32,012 nt of DNA from an uncultured Collinsella sp. GTDB taxonomy: Bacteria > Actinomycetota > Coriobacteriia > Coriobacteriales > Coriobacteriaceae. The notes below the pieces were generated by a model. That model was not told the origin of the DNA. It worked only from the letters and a program-made list of their open reading frames with translations, and did not search any database. The DNA lies in NCBI GenBank assembly GCA_902494715.1, contig CABUUJ010000023.1:1-32012 (forward strand). Reading direction: 5' to 3'. Position numbers and translations under genes: made by a program. Positions 1 through 7,562 of this stretch are shown one piece after another. Numbering within the stretch: the first letter of the stretch is position 1; every line of letters starts with the position of its first letter.

Positions 1-53
1 CCGCTTGGGCAAATCTATGTTTGGCATCCCCATGGTACCCCGAGTGGTGTCAG

Positions 54-82
54 GCGGGTGCGGGGAGGTTACCGCGACCCGC
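54..82. other. Hairpin in the unassigned left edge
   Basis: GCGGGT (54-59) and GCGG (60-63) pair with CCGC (72-75) and ACCCGC (77-82), leaving one bulged base. Positions 76-101, overlapping its right arm, recur exactly in inverted orientation at 31894-31919. I cannot tell whether bases 1-108 are the end of a non-coding RNA or plain spacer; no gene family is recognisable. Confidence 0.4.
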
Positions 83-110
83 ACGATTCGCTACTCTCGG
101 ATTGAGATTA

Positions 111-139
111 AAGCTCCCGGCAACGGGGGCTTTTCTTTT
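111..139 (+). terminator. Rho-independent terminator
   Basis: AAGCTCCCG (111-119) and CGGGGGCTT (124-132) form a stem closed by a four-base loop and followed by a T-rich run. It would end a + strand transcript entering from the left of the window, before the 264 gene. Confidence 0.7.
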
Positions 140-263
140 ACGCCAGCTTGAGTGCTTTCGTCCAAAGGGACGATTTCCTGTCGACTCGTGTAAGATTCCG
201 AGTAGATGTCGCGACTTATTCGCGACCACTCCTTCTTCAAACGACCGATCAGGGTGATATTTC

Positions 264-2705
264 GTGGCAGAGCGTCCGACATACAAGCTCAGGTTTCTCG
301 ATCCCAAGAAGCGCTTTCCGGCGATGCCCGAGCAGCCTGCGGGACGCTCATATGGCGTGGTCTGGAAACTCTTTGGCGAGGATCAGCATGAATCTTGTTA
401 TGTCGTCGAGTTCGTTGGCAAAAGTCATGTGTCGCTTTTGGGCTACGTAAGCGTTTCGGGTGAGGTGTACAAGGTGGACCGCCCCGTCAGCGAGGCTCCG
501 CTGCCCAACGATCCCGACATGGAACTGGTCCTTGACGAGTCGGATTCCAGTATTGGTGAGATTATGGTAAGGAAAGCCAACGGTGCAATGCGCGCGTGTG
601 CGCAAACTGCCGGCTCTCCCGAAGGCCCCATGCGCGAGCAGTCCGACCACGAGACATGGAATTCGACCCGCGCCCTTCCTTACGGTGAGTTCATGGCCTC
701 GATGTTCTTGCGCTACGTGATATTTGCCAACTCCGAAAGCGCTATTGTGAACACGGCGGACGCCGGCGGACTCGACGAGGGTATGCAAAACGTTGTCGAC
801 AAGATCAAGCTCGTAAAGTTGCCCGAGCCGGTCGAGGTGTTTTTGGGCTTTAACACGGCACCGCTCCCCGATGCTATCGAGACGCTGCTTTACCGCGTTG
901 ACCATGCCGAGAATCCGAGCGGTATCGAGCGCTATGCCGCCGCCCTTATGAGCGAAATTGACTTGCCCCGCCTGCGCACCATCGCTGCCAAGTCCGAGAT
1001 GAGCCTGGCTCGCATTGATCGCTCAAAGATTTTCTATCTCAATTTTGATCGTAGCCTGTTGGACCAGGACGAGATTGACATGCTGCTTGCCATCGAGTGC
1101 CGTCTCAACCGCCTCTCCGGCATCCTTGAGCGCATCGGGGCTGGATTGGTCCCTGCGGCATCCTCGCCGAGCCTCGAGGGCTGCGCGCTCTTTGATGCGT
1201 GGCATATCGCCAAGACGACCAACGATGTTCCCCGACTGCTCGATACGGCTTCGAGCGATAACCCGTGGGCCAAGCCGGGAACGGTTTCGTGCCAGCCGGG
1301 CGGCGAGTGGGACGTGCGCACCCGTTTTGCGCGAATCGTTGAGGCGCTCAACGTGGTCACGCGGCTCGACTATACCTATCGGGCAAACGTTGCCGAGGGG
1401 ATTATGCTCGTTCGGTTTGGGCAGTCTGTCGTTGATGCCATGCCGCAACGTGAATACGACGCTCAAGATGACGCTTGGCGCGAGCTGGACGAGGGCACGC
1501 GCGCGATCTGGGGCGCGGAGCACGATGCACGTGTGGCGCTCACGCTTGCGGCGGCGTGTTTTGCCGCGGGCACCTGCATCACGCGCTGCTATGTGCAGAT
1601 TGCTGCTCCCGACAGTGAGCAGGGCGAGCGCGTTGTCGCAACGTATTTCTTTGGGCGCGCGGCCTATCTGGCCGATTGCGTGCCTGTCGCCAAGGATCTT
1701 GAGAGCATGGACATGGACGATATGCCGTGCAAGCGTGTACTTGAGGCGTATGAGTCAACTGCTCCGGAGACGATTGAACCTGCGGAGGTTCATGCTCGTC
1801 CGCGTGATGACCATCGCACGCTTCCGCCGGCGCTGCGCGATTTGCTGCTTGCCGATACGGCTGACGAGTTGGAGGTCATGGAAGAGGACGACGACCCATA
1901 CGTGGCCCGTGTTGTTGAATTGCGCGAGCAGGCAAAAGTCGACCGTACAGGTGCTTTTGAAGGCTTTTCCCGTCTTGTTGAGGAGTTGGAGGCTAAGTGC
2001 GCCGTCGCCGAGCTTTTGGCGACAGGTCCGGTTCAAACGCAGTTTTGCGATAACCAGCTGGTGCGCATGGTGCTACCGGTGTTGGAAGAAGACCGCTCTG
2101 TGCGAATCCTTCGTGCGCCTGATGCGTTGTACTTTGCCCAGCACGAGATCTGCAGCTTTTACGCCGAGCAAGAGGACTTTGAACGAGCGCTGCCCGAGGT
2201 GCGCCATCTTTACGATCTGGCGCGCTCGTCCATGCAATCGCACTTTGCGCTCATCAACGTTCTTGCGCGTCTGGAGCGCTTTGACGAGATTATCGAGGTG
2301 GCGCGCCACGGCCTACGTATTGCCAGCGATCGTTCTGCAATCGGCTACCTGTTCTATCGCTTGGCGTTTGCCTATTGGAACTGCGATCAGCTCGACCTGG
2401 CGCTGGCTTGTTACCGTCTGGTGCCGCGCGGTGAGGAATCGGGCAGCAGCGCGCTGGAAGAAATGCAGGGCCTTATGAACGAGATGGGCGTCAGCGAGCC
2501 TCCGACGTTCGAGGAAGCGGTCGAGACTATCCGCAAGGCTGGACTTGAGTTGCCGCCAGTGTCCGCCGTGACGAATCAGCTTGCAGATGCCGCTGTTCAA
2601 CTAGTCGACAACGGCTTCTTTTTCCTGGCACGCGGTTGCATCTTCCAAATGTGGCGCACCATGGGCAACGACGAGCTCGGCTCCCTCAACCGCTCGCTGG
2701 GGTAG
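264..2705 (+). CDS. Large protein of unknown function with TPR-like C-terminus
   Basis: An 813-residue soluble protein; I see no signal peptide or membrane segment. The start is GTG at 264, preceded by AGGGTG at 251-256 with seven bases of spacing. I do not recognise a family for residues 1-520. Residues 520-580 are acidic (a run of E and D near VMEEDDDPY). From about residue 600 the chain is helical and repeat-like, with pairs of helices of the ALPEVRHLYDLAR and FDEIIEVARHGLRI kind resembling tetratricopeptide repeats, a fold that usually binds protein partners. It stands alone, preceded by a terminator and followed by a tRNA gene, so the context gives no function. Codon use matches its neighbours. 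The reading frame is certain; the role is unknown. Confidence 0.85.
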   Translation: MAERPTYKLRFLDPKKRFPAMPEQPAGRSYGVVWKLFGEDQHESCYVVEFVGKSHVSLLGYVSVSGEVYKVDRPVSEAPLPNDPDMELVLDESDSSIGEIMVRKANGAMRACAQTAGSPEGPMREQSDHETWNSTRALPYGEFMASMFLRYVIFANSESAIVNTADAGGLDEGMQNVVDKIKLVKLPEPVEVFLGFNTAPLPDAIETLLYRVDHAENPSGIERYAAALMSEIDLPRLRTIAAKSEMSLARIDRSKIFYLNFDRSLLDQDEIDMLLAIECRLNRLSGILERIGAGLVPAASSPSLEGCALFDAWHIAKTTNDVPRLLDTASSDNPWAKPGTVSCQPGGEWDVRTRFARIVEALNVVTRLDYTYRANVAEGIMLVRFGQSVVDAMPQREYDAQDDAWRELDEGTRAIWGAEHDARVALTLAAACFAAGTCITRCYVQIAAPDSEQGERVVATYFFGRAAYLADCVPVAKDLESMDMDDMPCKRVLEAYESTAPETIEPAEVHARPRDDHRTLPPALRDLLLADTADELEVMEEDDDPYVARVVELREQAKVDRTGAFEGFSRLVEELEAKCAVAELLATGPVQTQFCDNQLVRMVLPVLEEDRSVRILRAPDALYFAQHEICSFYAEQEDFERALPEVRHLYDLARSSMQSHFALINVLARLERFDEIIEVARHGLRIASDRSAIGYLFYRLAFAYWNCDQLDLALACYRLVPRGEESGSSALEEMQGLMNEMGVSEPPTFEEAVETIRKAGLELPPVSAVTNQLADAAVQLVDNGFFFLARGCIFQMWRTMGNDELGSLNRSLG

Positions 2706-2715
2706 GCGAAGCTTC

Positions 2716-2755
2716 CAAGGAGGAAAGGATGCTAGGCAATTAGAAAATTTCCTCT
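2716..2755 (+). other. Hairpin hiding a strong ribosome site in front of a four-codon ORF
   Basis: GAGGAAA (2720-2726) pairs exactly with TTTCCTC (2748-2754). The 5' arm is part of a strong Shine-Dalgarno-like stretch that precedes ATG CTA GGC AAT TAG at 2729-2743. The structure follows the stop codon of the 264 gene. It could be a poor terminator, a remnant of a lost gene start, or a chance pairing. It also overlaps the -35 box of the tRNA promoter. Confidence 0.35.
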
Positions 2756-2783
2756 TGCCCATCCTTGGCTGTTTGGTTACTAT
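2755..2783 (+). promoter_or_regulatory. Sigma-70-type promoter of tRNA-Ser
   Basis: TTGCCC (2755-2760) and TACTAT (2778-2783) are separated by exactly 17 bases. Transcription would begin near 2790, a few bases before the mature tRNA. Confidence 0.65.
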
Positions 2784-2797
2784 AGAACGGCTGTTAC

Positions 2798-2888
2798 GGA
2801 GAGCTGACCGAGAGGCCGAAGGTGCTCGCCTGCTAAGCGAGTATGCCCCAAAAGGGCATCTGGGGTTCGAATCCCCAGCTCTCCGCCA
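2798..2888 (+). tRNA. tRNA-Ser(GCT)
   Basis: A complete serine tRNA that reads AGC and AGU. The acceptor stem GGAGAGC pairs with GCTCTCC, followed by discriminator G and an encoded CCA (2886-2888). The anticodon stem CTCGC/GCGAG holds the loop CTGCTAA with anticodon GCT. The long variable arm typical of tRNA-Ser is present (ATGCCC-aaaa-GGGCAT), and the T arm contains GGTTCGAATCC. It has its own promoter and is followed by a terminator, so it is a single-gene unit. Confidence 0.97.
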
Positions 2889-2902
2889 GTTTAACTTTAA
2901 AG

Positions 2903-2928
2903 AAGGGTCCCATCGGGGGCCCTTTTTT
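2903..2928 (+). terminator. Terminator of tRNA-Ser
   Basis: AAGGG and CCC pair with GGG and CCCTT around a short loop, followed by six T residues. It lies 15 bases after the tRNA CCA end. Confidence 0.8.
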
Positions 2929-2944
2929 ATTATCGAGAAAGGGC

Positions 2945-2961
2945 GCTGGGGATTCGAACCC
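2945..2961 (-). repeat. Inverted 17-nt copy of the tRNA-Ser T arm
   Basis: GCTGGGGATTCGAACCC is the exact reverse complement of tRNA positions 2863-2879. No acceptor, D or anticodon stem accompanies it, so it is not a second tRNA. It may be a remnant of recombination or element insertion at the tRNA, or a chance copy of the highly conserved T-loop sequence. Confidence 0.5.
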
Positions 2962-2963
2962 TC

Positions 2964-2996
2964 AAAAAAGGAGGCGCCCCGTTGGACGCCTCCTTT
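2964..2996 (-). terminator. Terminator of the D,D-carboxypeptidase gene
   Basis: Read on the minus strand, GGAGGCG and CGCCTCC pair around a ten-base loop and are followed by six T residues. It lies about 25 bases past the stop codon at 3021. Confidence 0.85.
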
Positions 2997-3020
2997 CAGC
3001 GAGTGTATTGTTCTTCGATC

Positions 3021-4361
3021 TTACATCTCGGGCGCCTTGGCGACGGTCTCGCTTTCTGCCGTGAGTGGGCGGTTGTCGATGCGGCGGCCCAGGCGGTCGA
3101 GCTTCACAAGGAGCCACTCAATGGGATTCGGCCCTGCCCCTTCCTCGTCGGCAACCAGGTCCATAACGGCGATTTTGGTGCCGTCCTGCTTGAGCGTAAC
3201 GCTGCCCACCTTGTCGCCCACATGCACCGTGCCCGAAAGATCGTCGTGGCTAACCTTTTCGGTCACCTCGCCGGCAAGGGAAAACACGGTCGCTTGCGCC
3301 GTAGGATCGGCGAGTGTGGCGTCGATCGTCTTATCCGTCCAGTCGGTTTGGCCAATGCGCGCCATAAGCGGGTTGCCGTTGGCGGTCTTTTCCTGCGTGT
3401 TGGCGATTGCGACCGTCACCTTGTGGCCGTAGTACCAGTTGGCAAGGGTGGCGGTATCGGTAAAGCGCTGATCGGTGGTGGTGGAGTTCAAAATAACGGT
3501 GTAGATCTCGTCGCCGTCGCGGTTGTAGGCGCTCGTAAAGCAATAGCCCGCGTCGTCGGTGGTGCCGGTCTTGCCGCCGATGTTGCCATCTTGGCCCAGC
3601 AAATAGTTATGCGTGTCCATGGAATGCGAATGGTCGGTGCCGTCGGCGCCCGTGACCTCGATCCAGGAATCCTCGCTCGCTACGACCTCGCGGATCGTGT
3701 CGTTTTTCATGGCCTCCTGCATCATCAGCGCTACGTCGTGTGCGGTTGAGTGCATATTGCCAGCCCACTCATCAAAGTCCAGACCATGCGGGTTTTCAAA
3801 AAGCGTACCGGTGCAGCCGAGCTTCTTAGCGCGCTCGTTCATGGCCTTCACAAATGTGGCCTCGGCGTCTTTGGTCTTGGGGCCGATCTTCTTGCCCACA
3901 TATTCGGCGAGCACGATGGCGGCGTCGTTGCCCGAGGGAATCATCAGGCCACGCAGTGCCTGCTCAACGGTAAGCTCGTCGCCTTCGAGCAAGCCAGCGG
4001 TCGAATTACCCACGGTGGCTGCGGCGTTGCTCACCGTGACCTTCTCGTCCATCTTGCAATTCTCGACGGTTAGGATTGCGGTCATGACCTTGGTGATCGA
4101 GGCAATCTTGACCTGCTCATCGGCGCCGCGGGCATAGTAGACGGTACCGTCTTTGCCCATGACGAGGGCATTGGTCGCATCGATATCGGGCAGGTTTTCG
4201 GCCGTGATGCCGCGCGCATCGGCGGTTTTGCCGCAAACATTGTCGGTCGTGAGCACTTGGGCGCCGGCGACGGTGGGCGCGCCAGCGGCAAGGGCGATAG
4301 CGCAGACAAAGCCGGCGGCAAGCTGGGCTGAGCGCTTTGCAAAAGAGGTGAGGGACTTCAC
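3021..4361 (-). CDS. Serine-type D-Ala-D-Ala carboxypeptidase (PBP5 family)
   Basis: Removes the terminal D-alanine from peptidoglycan pentapeptide outside the membrane and so limits cross-linking. The peptidase S11 motifs are all present: SITK (catalytic Ser and Lys), SGN, and KTG within GGKTGTT. A PBP5-type C-terminal beta domain follows, then an amphipathic tail (PIEWLLVKLDRLGRR) suited to membrane anchoring. I choose GTG at 4361, giving 446 residues, because it begins directly with a signal peptide (MKSLTSFAKR, a hydrophobic core, then AGAQ) and because a -10-like TATACT lies upstream at 4406-4401. The frame stays open to an ATG at 4472, which would add 37 residues that look like leader. 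The ribosome site before the GTG is weak. It is divergent from a VanRS-like pair. Confidence 0.9.
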   Translation of the reverse strand: MKSLTSFAKRSAQLAAGFVCAIALAAGAPTVAGAQVLTTDNVCGKTADARGITAENLPDIDATNALVMGKDGTVYYARGADEQVKIASITKVMTAILTVENCKMDEKVTVSNAAATVGNSTAGLLEGDELTVEQALRGLMIPSGNDAAIVLAEYVGKKIGPKTKDAEATFVKAMNERAKKLGCTGTLFENPHGLDFDEWAGNMHSTAHDVALMMQEAMKNDTIREVVASEDSWIEVTGADGTDHSHSMDTHNYLLGQDGNIGGKTGTTDDAGYCFTSAYNRDGDEIYTVILNSTTTDQRFTDTATLANWYYGHKVTVAIANTQEKTANGNPLMARIGQTDWTDKTIDATLADPTAQATVFSLAGEVTEKVSHDDLSGTVHVGDKVGSVTLKQDGTKIAVMDLVADEEGAGPNPIEWLLVKLDRLGRRIDNRPLTAESETVAKAPEM

Positions 4362-4400
4362 GGATTTCGCTTTCGACGGGATGGTCTCTTCTGGAACTAG

Positions 4401-4429
4401 AGTATATCGTTTGCCGGCGTCGGCGATCA
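4401..4429 (-). promoter_or_regulatory. Possible promoter of the carboxypeptidase gene
   Basis: A good -10 hexamer TATACT on the minus strand (4406-4401). The matching -35 position (TGATCG, 4429-4424) is poor, so the promoter may need an activator. Confidence 0.35.
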
Positions 4430-4478
4430 TCGCGTGCGTGCGTGGCCCACATCCGCGCTCGAACGGGCACAAGGGTGC

Positions 4479-4493
4479 TTAAGGCCGACTTAA
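4479..4493. promoter_or_regulatory. Inverted repeat in the divergent promoter region
   Basis: TTAAG and CTTAA flank five bases, between the carboxypeptidase gene and the response regulator. A candidate operator, possibly autoregulatory for the adjacent two-component system; no factor is identified. Confidence 0.25.
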
Positions 4494-4558
4494 TCACCCA
4501 CGCTTGTTGTGTGTGGCGTGCGTCGCCTCGGGCATAATGGAGCGCGAGAGGAGCACGC

Positions 4559-5254
4559 ATGAACGAGCGCATACTGGTAGTTGATGACGAGAAGGCCATC
4601 GCCGACTTGGTTGGTATCTACCTTACAAAAGAGGGCTTTGATGTCCAGATTGCCTATAGCGGGGCCGATGCTGCCAAGGCAATCTTGGAGCAGGAGTTCG
4701 ATCTGGCGCTGCTGGATGTCATGCTGCCCGATATCGATGGATTTGAGCTGCTGCGTACGATCCGTTCCAGCCATACCTATCCTGTGATTATGCTGACGGC
4801 GCGCGATGCCCAGCAAGACAAGATCGAGGGCCTTTCGCTTGGCGCGGACGATTACGTGGTCAAGCCGTTCCGCCCGCTGGAGCTCATCGCGCGTGTGCAC
4901 GCTCAGCTTCGCCGCTACACCAGCTACGGTAGCCGTGCGCAGGCGGCCGAGTCGCCGACCATTCAGCTCGACGGCTTGGAGATCAACCGCGATGCTCGTT
5001 CCGTGACGGTGGACGGTTCACCGGTACGCCTCACGCCCACCGAGTATTCAATCTTGCTGTATCTGGTCGAGCATCGCGGCAGCGTGGTGGCCGTGGAGGA
5101 CCTGTTCCGCGCAGTGTGGAACGAGGACTTTATGCCCGGCTCCAACAATACGGTGATGGTACACATTCGCCACTTGCGCGAAAAGATCGGCGATGACGCA
5201 CAAAAGCCGCGCTTTATCAAAAACGTCTGGGGCGTCGGCTACATCATCGAATAA
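4559..5254 (+). CDS. OmpR-family response regulator (VanR-like)
   Basis: A DNA-binding transcription factor switched on by phosphorylation. The receiver domain (about 1-120) has the acidic pair DD at 9-10, phospho-acceptor D53 in LLDVMLPDIDG, the switch T in MLTARD and lysine in VKPF. A winged-helix domain follows (about 130-230), with LTPTEYSILLYL and the C-terminal NVWGVGYII typical of the family. It starts at ATG 4559 after GAGAGGAG. Length (231 aa) is normal. It is followed 26 bases later by its kinase, whose closest resemblance is to VanS, and is divergent from a D,D-carboxypeptidase. No vancomycin-resistance ligase genes are visible, so the van likeness is of regulator type only. Confidence 0.93.
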   Translation: MNERILVVDDEKAIADLVGIYLTKEGFDVQIAYSGADAAKAILEQEFDLALLDVMLPDIDGFELLRTIRSSHTYPVIMLTARDAQQDKIEGLSLGADDYVVKPFRPLELIARVHAQLRRYTSYGSRAQAAESPTIQLDGLEINRDARSVTVDGSPVRLTPTEYSILLYLVEHRGSVVAVEDLFRAVWNEDFMPGSNNTVMVHIRHLREKIGDDAQKPRFIKNVWGVGYIIE

Positions 5255-5280
5255 CGCTTTTCGCTTGTGAGGATCTTGAT

Positions 5281-6519
5281 ATGACAAAAGACGATAGGCA
5301 AGCGTTCGAGGTGCCCGATCGGCTCTTTGAATACGTGAGGTCGGTCGTCGACAACCGCGCGCTTGCAACGGTGCTGCTCTTTTTGCTGAGCCTGCTGCTG
5401 ATTGGCATCGACAACATCGTCGGAATCTTGGCGGTGCTGCTTGTCGGCTTTTTGCTGATCGATCGATTTGAGATCGTGTGCCGCTGCGTGGTGATTGGCG
5501 GCGCCGCGTGGGCCATGACGTTGGCGATTGGCGCCATGGCGCTCGGCGGCATCGAAGGGCCGGTGCTGTTCGATGCCGGCTTTGTATTCAACATGCTTGG
5601 CTTTGTGCTGGCGCTTGCCGCGTGCGTGCTGTTCTTGTGTGGCCGCGCCCTGTACTACCAGGGCTACGAGCAGGGCGAGCAGCATGCCGATTGTGTGCTG
5701 GCCGCTCGTATTCAAGATCGCCTGATCGATCACCCCGACACCTGGGATAACATCGACGGCGACTTCTTGGAGGTCGAGGGCGCCCTTAACCGCGTGCGTG
5801 ACCGTGAGCGCAAGGTGCAGCAAGCTCTGCGTGACGAGTCGCATCGCAAGGACGATTTGGTCACGTACTTGGCACATGACCTACGCACCCCGCTTGCCAG
5901 TGTGGTGGGCTATCTTTCGCTGCTGCAAGAGGCTCCCGAGCTGCCGGTTGAGCAACGTGCGCACTTTACGGGCGTGGCGCTCGACAAGGCGCACCGGCTC
6001 GATACGCTCATCGAAGAGTTCTTCGATATCACGCGCTTTGACTTCCACGATATCGTGCTCACGCGCGGCTATGTTGATCTGGGGTTGCTGCTGGCTCAGG
6101 TGACTGACGAGTTCTATCCCATCCTCAACGAGCAGCATAAGGAAGTCCAAGTTGATATTCGCGAGGACCTGACGGTGCTCGTGGACGGCGACAAAATGGC
6201 TCGCGTGTTCAACAACATCATGAAAAACGCTATTGCCTATAGCTATGAGGGCTCGACTATCACGATCGAGGCCAGGCGCCAAGACGATGGCGGCGTGCGC
6301 GTGCGCTTTATCAATCAGGGCGATCCTATCCCTGCGGCTAAGCTCAAGGTGATCTTTGAGAAGTTCTATCGCCTGGATGCGGCGCGTGCGACCAATCGCG
6401 GTGGTGCCGGTCTGGGCCTTGCTATTGCCAAGGAGATCATCGCGGCGCACGGCGGTACCGTTGCATGTGAATCGACGCCCGAACACACGATATTCACCAT
6501 CGAGCTGCCCGCCGCATAG
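5281..6519 (+). CDS. Sensor histidine kinase (VanS-like)
   Basis: A 412-residue membrane kinase paired with the preceding regulator. The N-terminal region (about 28-130) has roughly four hydrophobic segments with short connections, so no sizeable extracellular sensor domain is seen. A dimerisation and phosphotransfer domain follows, with H199 in LAHDLRTPL. The ATP-binding domain shows the N box (NNIMKNAIAYS), an F box (EKFYRLDAAR) and the G box (GGAGLGLAIAKEI). The N box and phospho-site wording match the VanS/WalK style. Membrane-embedded sensing of a cell-envelope signal is an inference. Confidence 0.9.
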   Translation: MTKDDRQAFEVPDRLFEYVRSVVDNRALATVLLFLLSLLLIGIDNIVGILAVLLVGFLLIDRFEIVCRCVVIGGAAWAMTLAIGAMALGGIEGPVLFDAGFVFNMLGFVLALAACVLFLCGRALYYQGYEQGEQHADCVLAARIQDRLIDHPDTWDNIDGDFLEVEGALNRVRDRERKVQQALRDESHRKDDLVTYLAHDLRTPLASVVGYLSLLQEAPELPVEQRAHFTGVALDKAHRLDTLIEEFFDITRFDFHDIVLTRGYVDLGLLLAQVTDEFYPILNEQHKEVQVDIREDLTVLVDGDKMARVFNNIMKNAIAYSYEGSTITIEARRQDDGGVRVRFINQGDPIPAAKLKVIFEKFYRLDAARATNRGGAGLGLAIAKEIIAAHGGTVACESTPEHTIFTIELPAA

Positions 6520-6622
6520 CCAGCGTTCCCTTACAAACACTTGACAATGCGCTCACGTGCATATGAGTCGCGATTTCTACTATCGATACTGCTGAATTGA
6601 TATCGATGTGGAGGTATGCGGT

Positions 6623-7498
6623 ATGACGGCTGCTGCGGCTGTGGAGCCCACGGAGCTTGAAGAACTCATGAAAGCGCAGGCCGAGGCCGCGCACGAGCGC
6701 GAGGTTGGGGATGCGACTCGCCCCACGGCAGAGGATCTTGCCGCCTCGCCGACGCGAATCGATGTTGAGGGCCTCGACCTGTTCTATGGCGACCACCATG
6801 CGCTCAAGGACGTGAATATCAAGATCCGCGACAAGCAGATTACCTCGTTCATCGGGCCTTCGGGCTGCGGAAAGTCCACGTTGCTGCGCTGCTTTAACCG
6901 CATGAACGACGGCATCAAGGACTGCCGCATCGAGGGCAAGATTGCGCTCGATGGTCAAGATATCCTGGGCGACTACGACATCTGCCGCCTTCGCCAGCGC
7001 GTGGGCATGGTGTTCCAGCGCCCCAACCCGTTTCCCATGAGCATCTACGACAACGTCGCGTATGGTCCGCGCGGTATGGGTGTGCGCGATCGCGCTGCGC
7101 TGGATGAGCTGGTCGAGGACTCCCTTCGTCGCGCTGCGCTATGGGATGAGGTCAAGGACAAGCTCAAAGAGTCGGGTCTGGGTCTTTCGGGCGGCCAGCA
7201 GCAGCGTCTGTGCATCGCCCGCGCACTTGCCGTGCAGCCCGACATTCTGCTGATGGACGAGCCGACCTCGGCACTCGACCCTGTGTCGACGCTGGTGGTG
7301 GAGCAGCTGGCCTGCGAGCTCAAAGAGACCTGCACGCTCGTGGTCGTTACGCACAATATGCAGCAGGCGGCGCGTATCTCCGATTCGGTCGCATTCTTTT
7401 TGCTGGGTGAGCTGGTGGAGCACGCGCCCACCGCGCAACTCTTCAAGAATCCGACCGATCCGCGCACGGCGGATTATTTGACGGGGCGTTTTGGCTGA
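6623..7498 (+). CDS. pstB: Phosphate ABC transporter ATP-binding protein
   Basis: The ATPase of the high-affinity phosphate importer PstSCAB. Walker A is GPSGCGKST (78-86), the signature LSGGQQQR lies near 190, Walker B is LLMDEPTSALDP and the switch histidine is in VTHNM. The stretch FNRMNDGI after Walker A and QRPNPFPMSIYDNVAYGPR are typical of PstB. I choose ATG 6623, eight bases after GGAGG (6610-6614); a GTG at 6608 is in frame. About 45 polar residues precede the ABC domain, an extension longer than usual. The permease and binding-protein genes are not adjacent. A PhoP/PhoR-like pair follows 64 bases later, which supports a phosphate role. Confidence 0.94.
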   Translation: MTAAAAVEPTELEELMKAQAEAAHEREVGDATRPTAEDLAASPTRIDVEGLDLFYGDHHALKDVNIKIRDKQITSFIGPSGCGKSTLLRCFNRMNDGIKDCRIEGKIALDGQDILGDYDICRLRQRVGMVFQRPNPFPMSIYDNVAYGPRGMGVRDRAALDELVEDSLRRAALWDEVKDKLKESGLGLSGGQQQRLCIARALAVQPDILLMDEPTSALDPVSTLVVEQLACELKETCTLVVVTHNMQQAARISDSVAFFLLGELVEHAPTAQLFKNPTDPRTADYLTGRFG

Positions 7499-7508
7499 TA
7501 CCATCTAG

Positions 7509-7522
7509 TAAAGGTACCTTTA
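7509..7522. promoter_or_regulatory. 14-bp perfect palindrome before the phoP-like gene
   Basis: TAAAGGTACCTTTA, a perfect palindrome in the 64-base gap between pstB and the response regulator. It could be an operator for a dimeric regulator. It has no loop, so it is unlikely to be a terminator. Confidence 0.35.
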
Positions 7523-7562
7523 GGGTTAAGATGCGGTCATGCCGGCCGCAAAGGGGTTCAAC

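Noticed and set aside
1..108. Possible SRP or other non-coding RNA at the left edge
   Set aside because: The hairpin is real but the conserved SRP core (GGAAG and AGCA loops) and the tmRNA or RNase P signatures are absent; the window cuts it off.
2945..2961. A second tRNA on the minus strand
   Set aside because: Only the T-arm sequence is present; no acceptor, D or anticodon stems can be formed around it.
2755..3432. 225-residue ORF over the tRNA and antisense to the carboxypeptidase
   Set aside because: It contains the tRNA gene and two terminators and is antisense to a well-supported gene.
4559..6519. Vancomycin-resistance operon
   Set aside because: Only VanR/VanS-like regulators are present; there is no vanH, ligase or vanX homologue, and the divergent carboxypeptidase is an ordinary PBP5-type enzyme.
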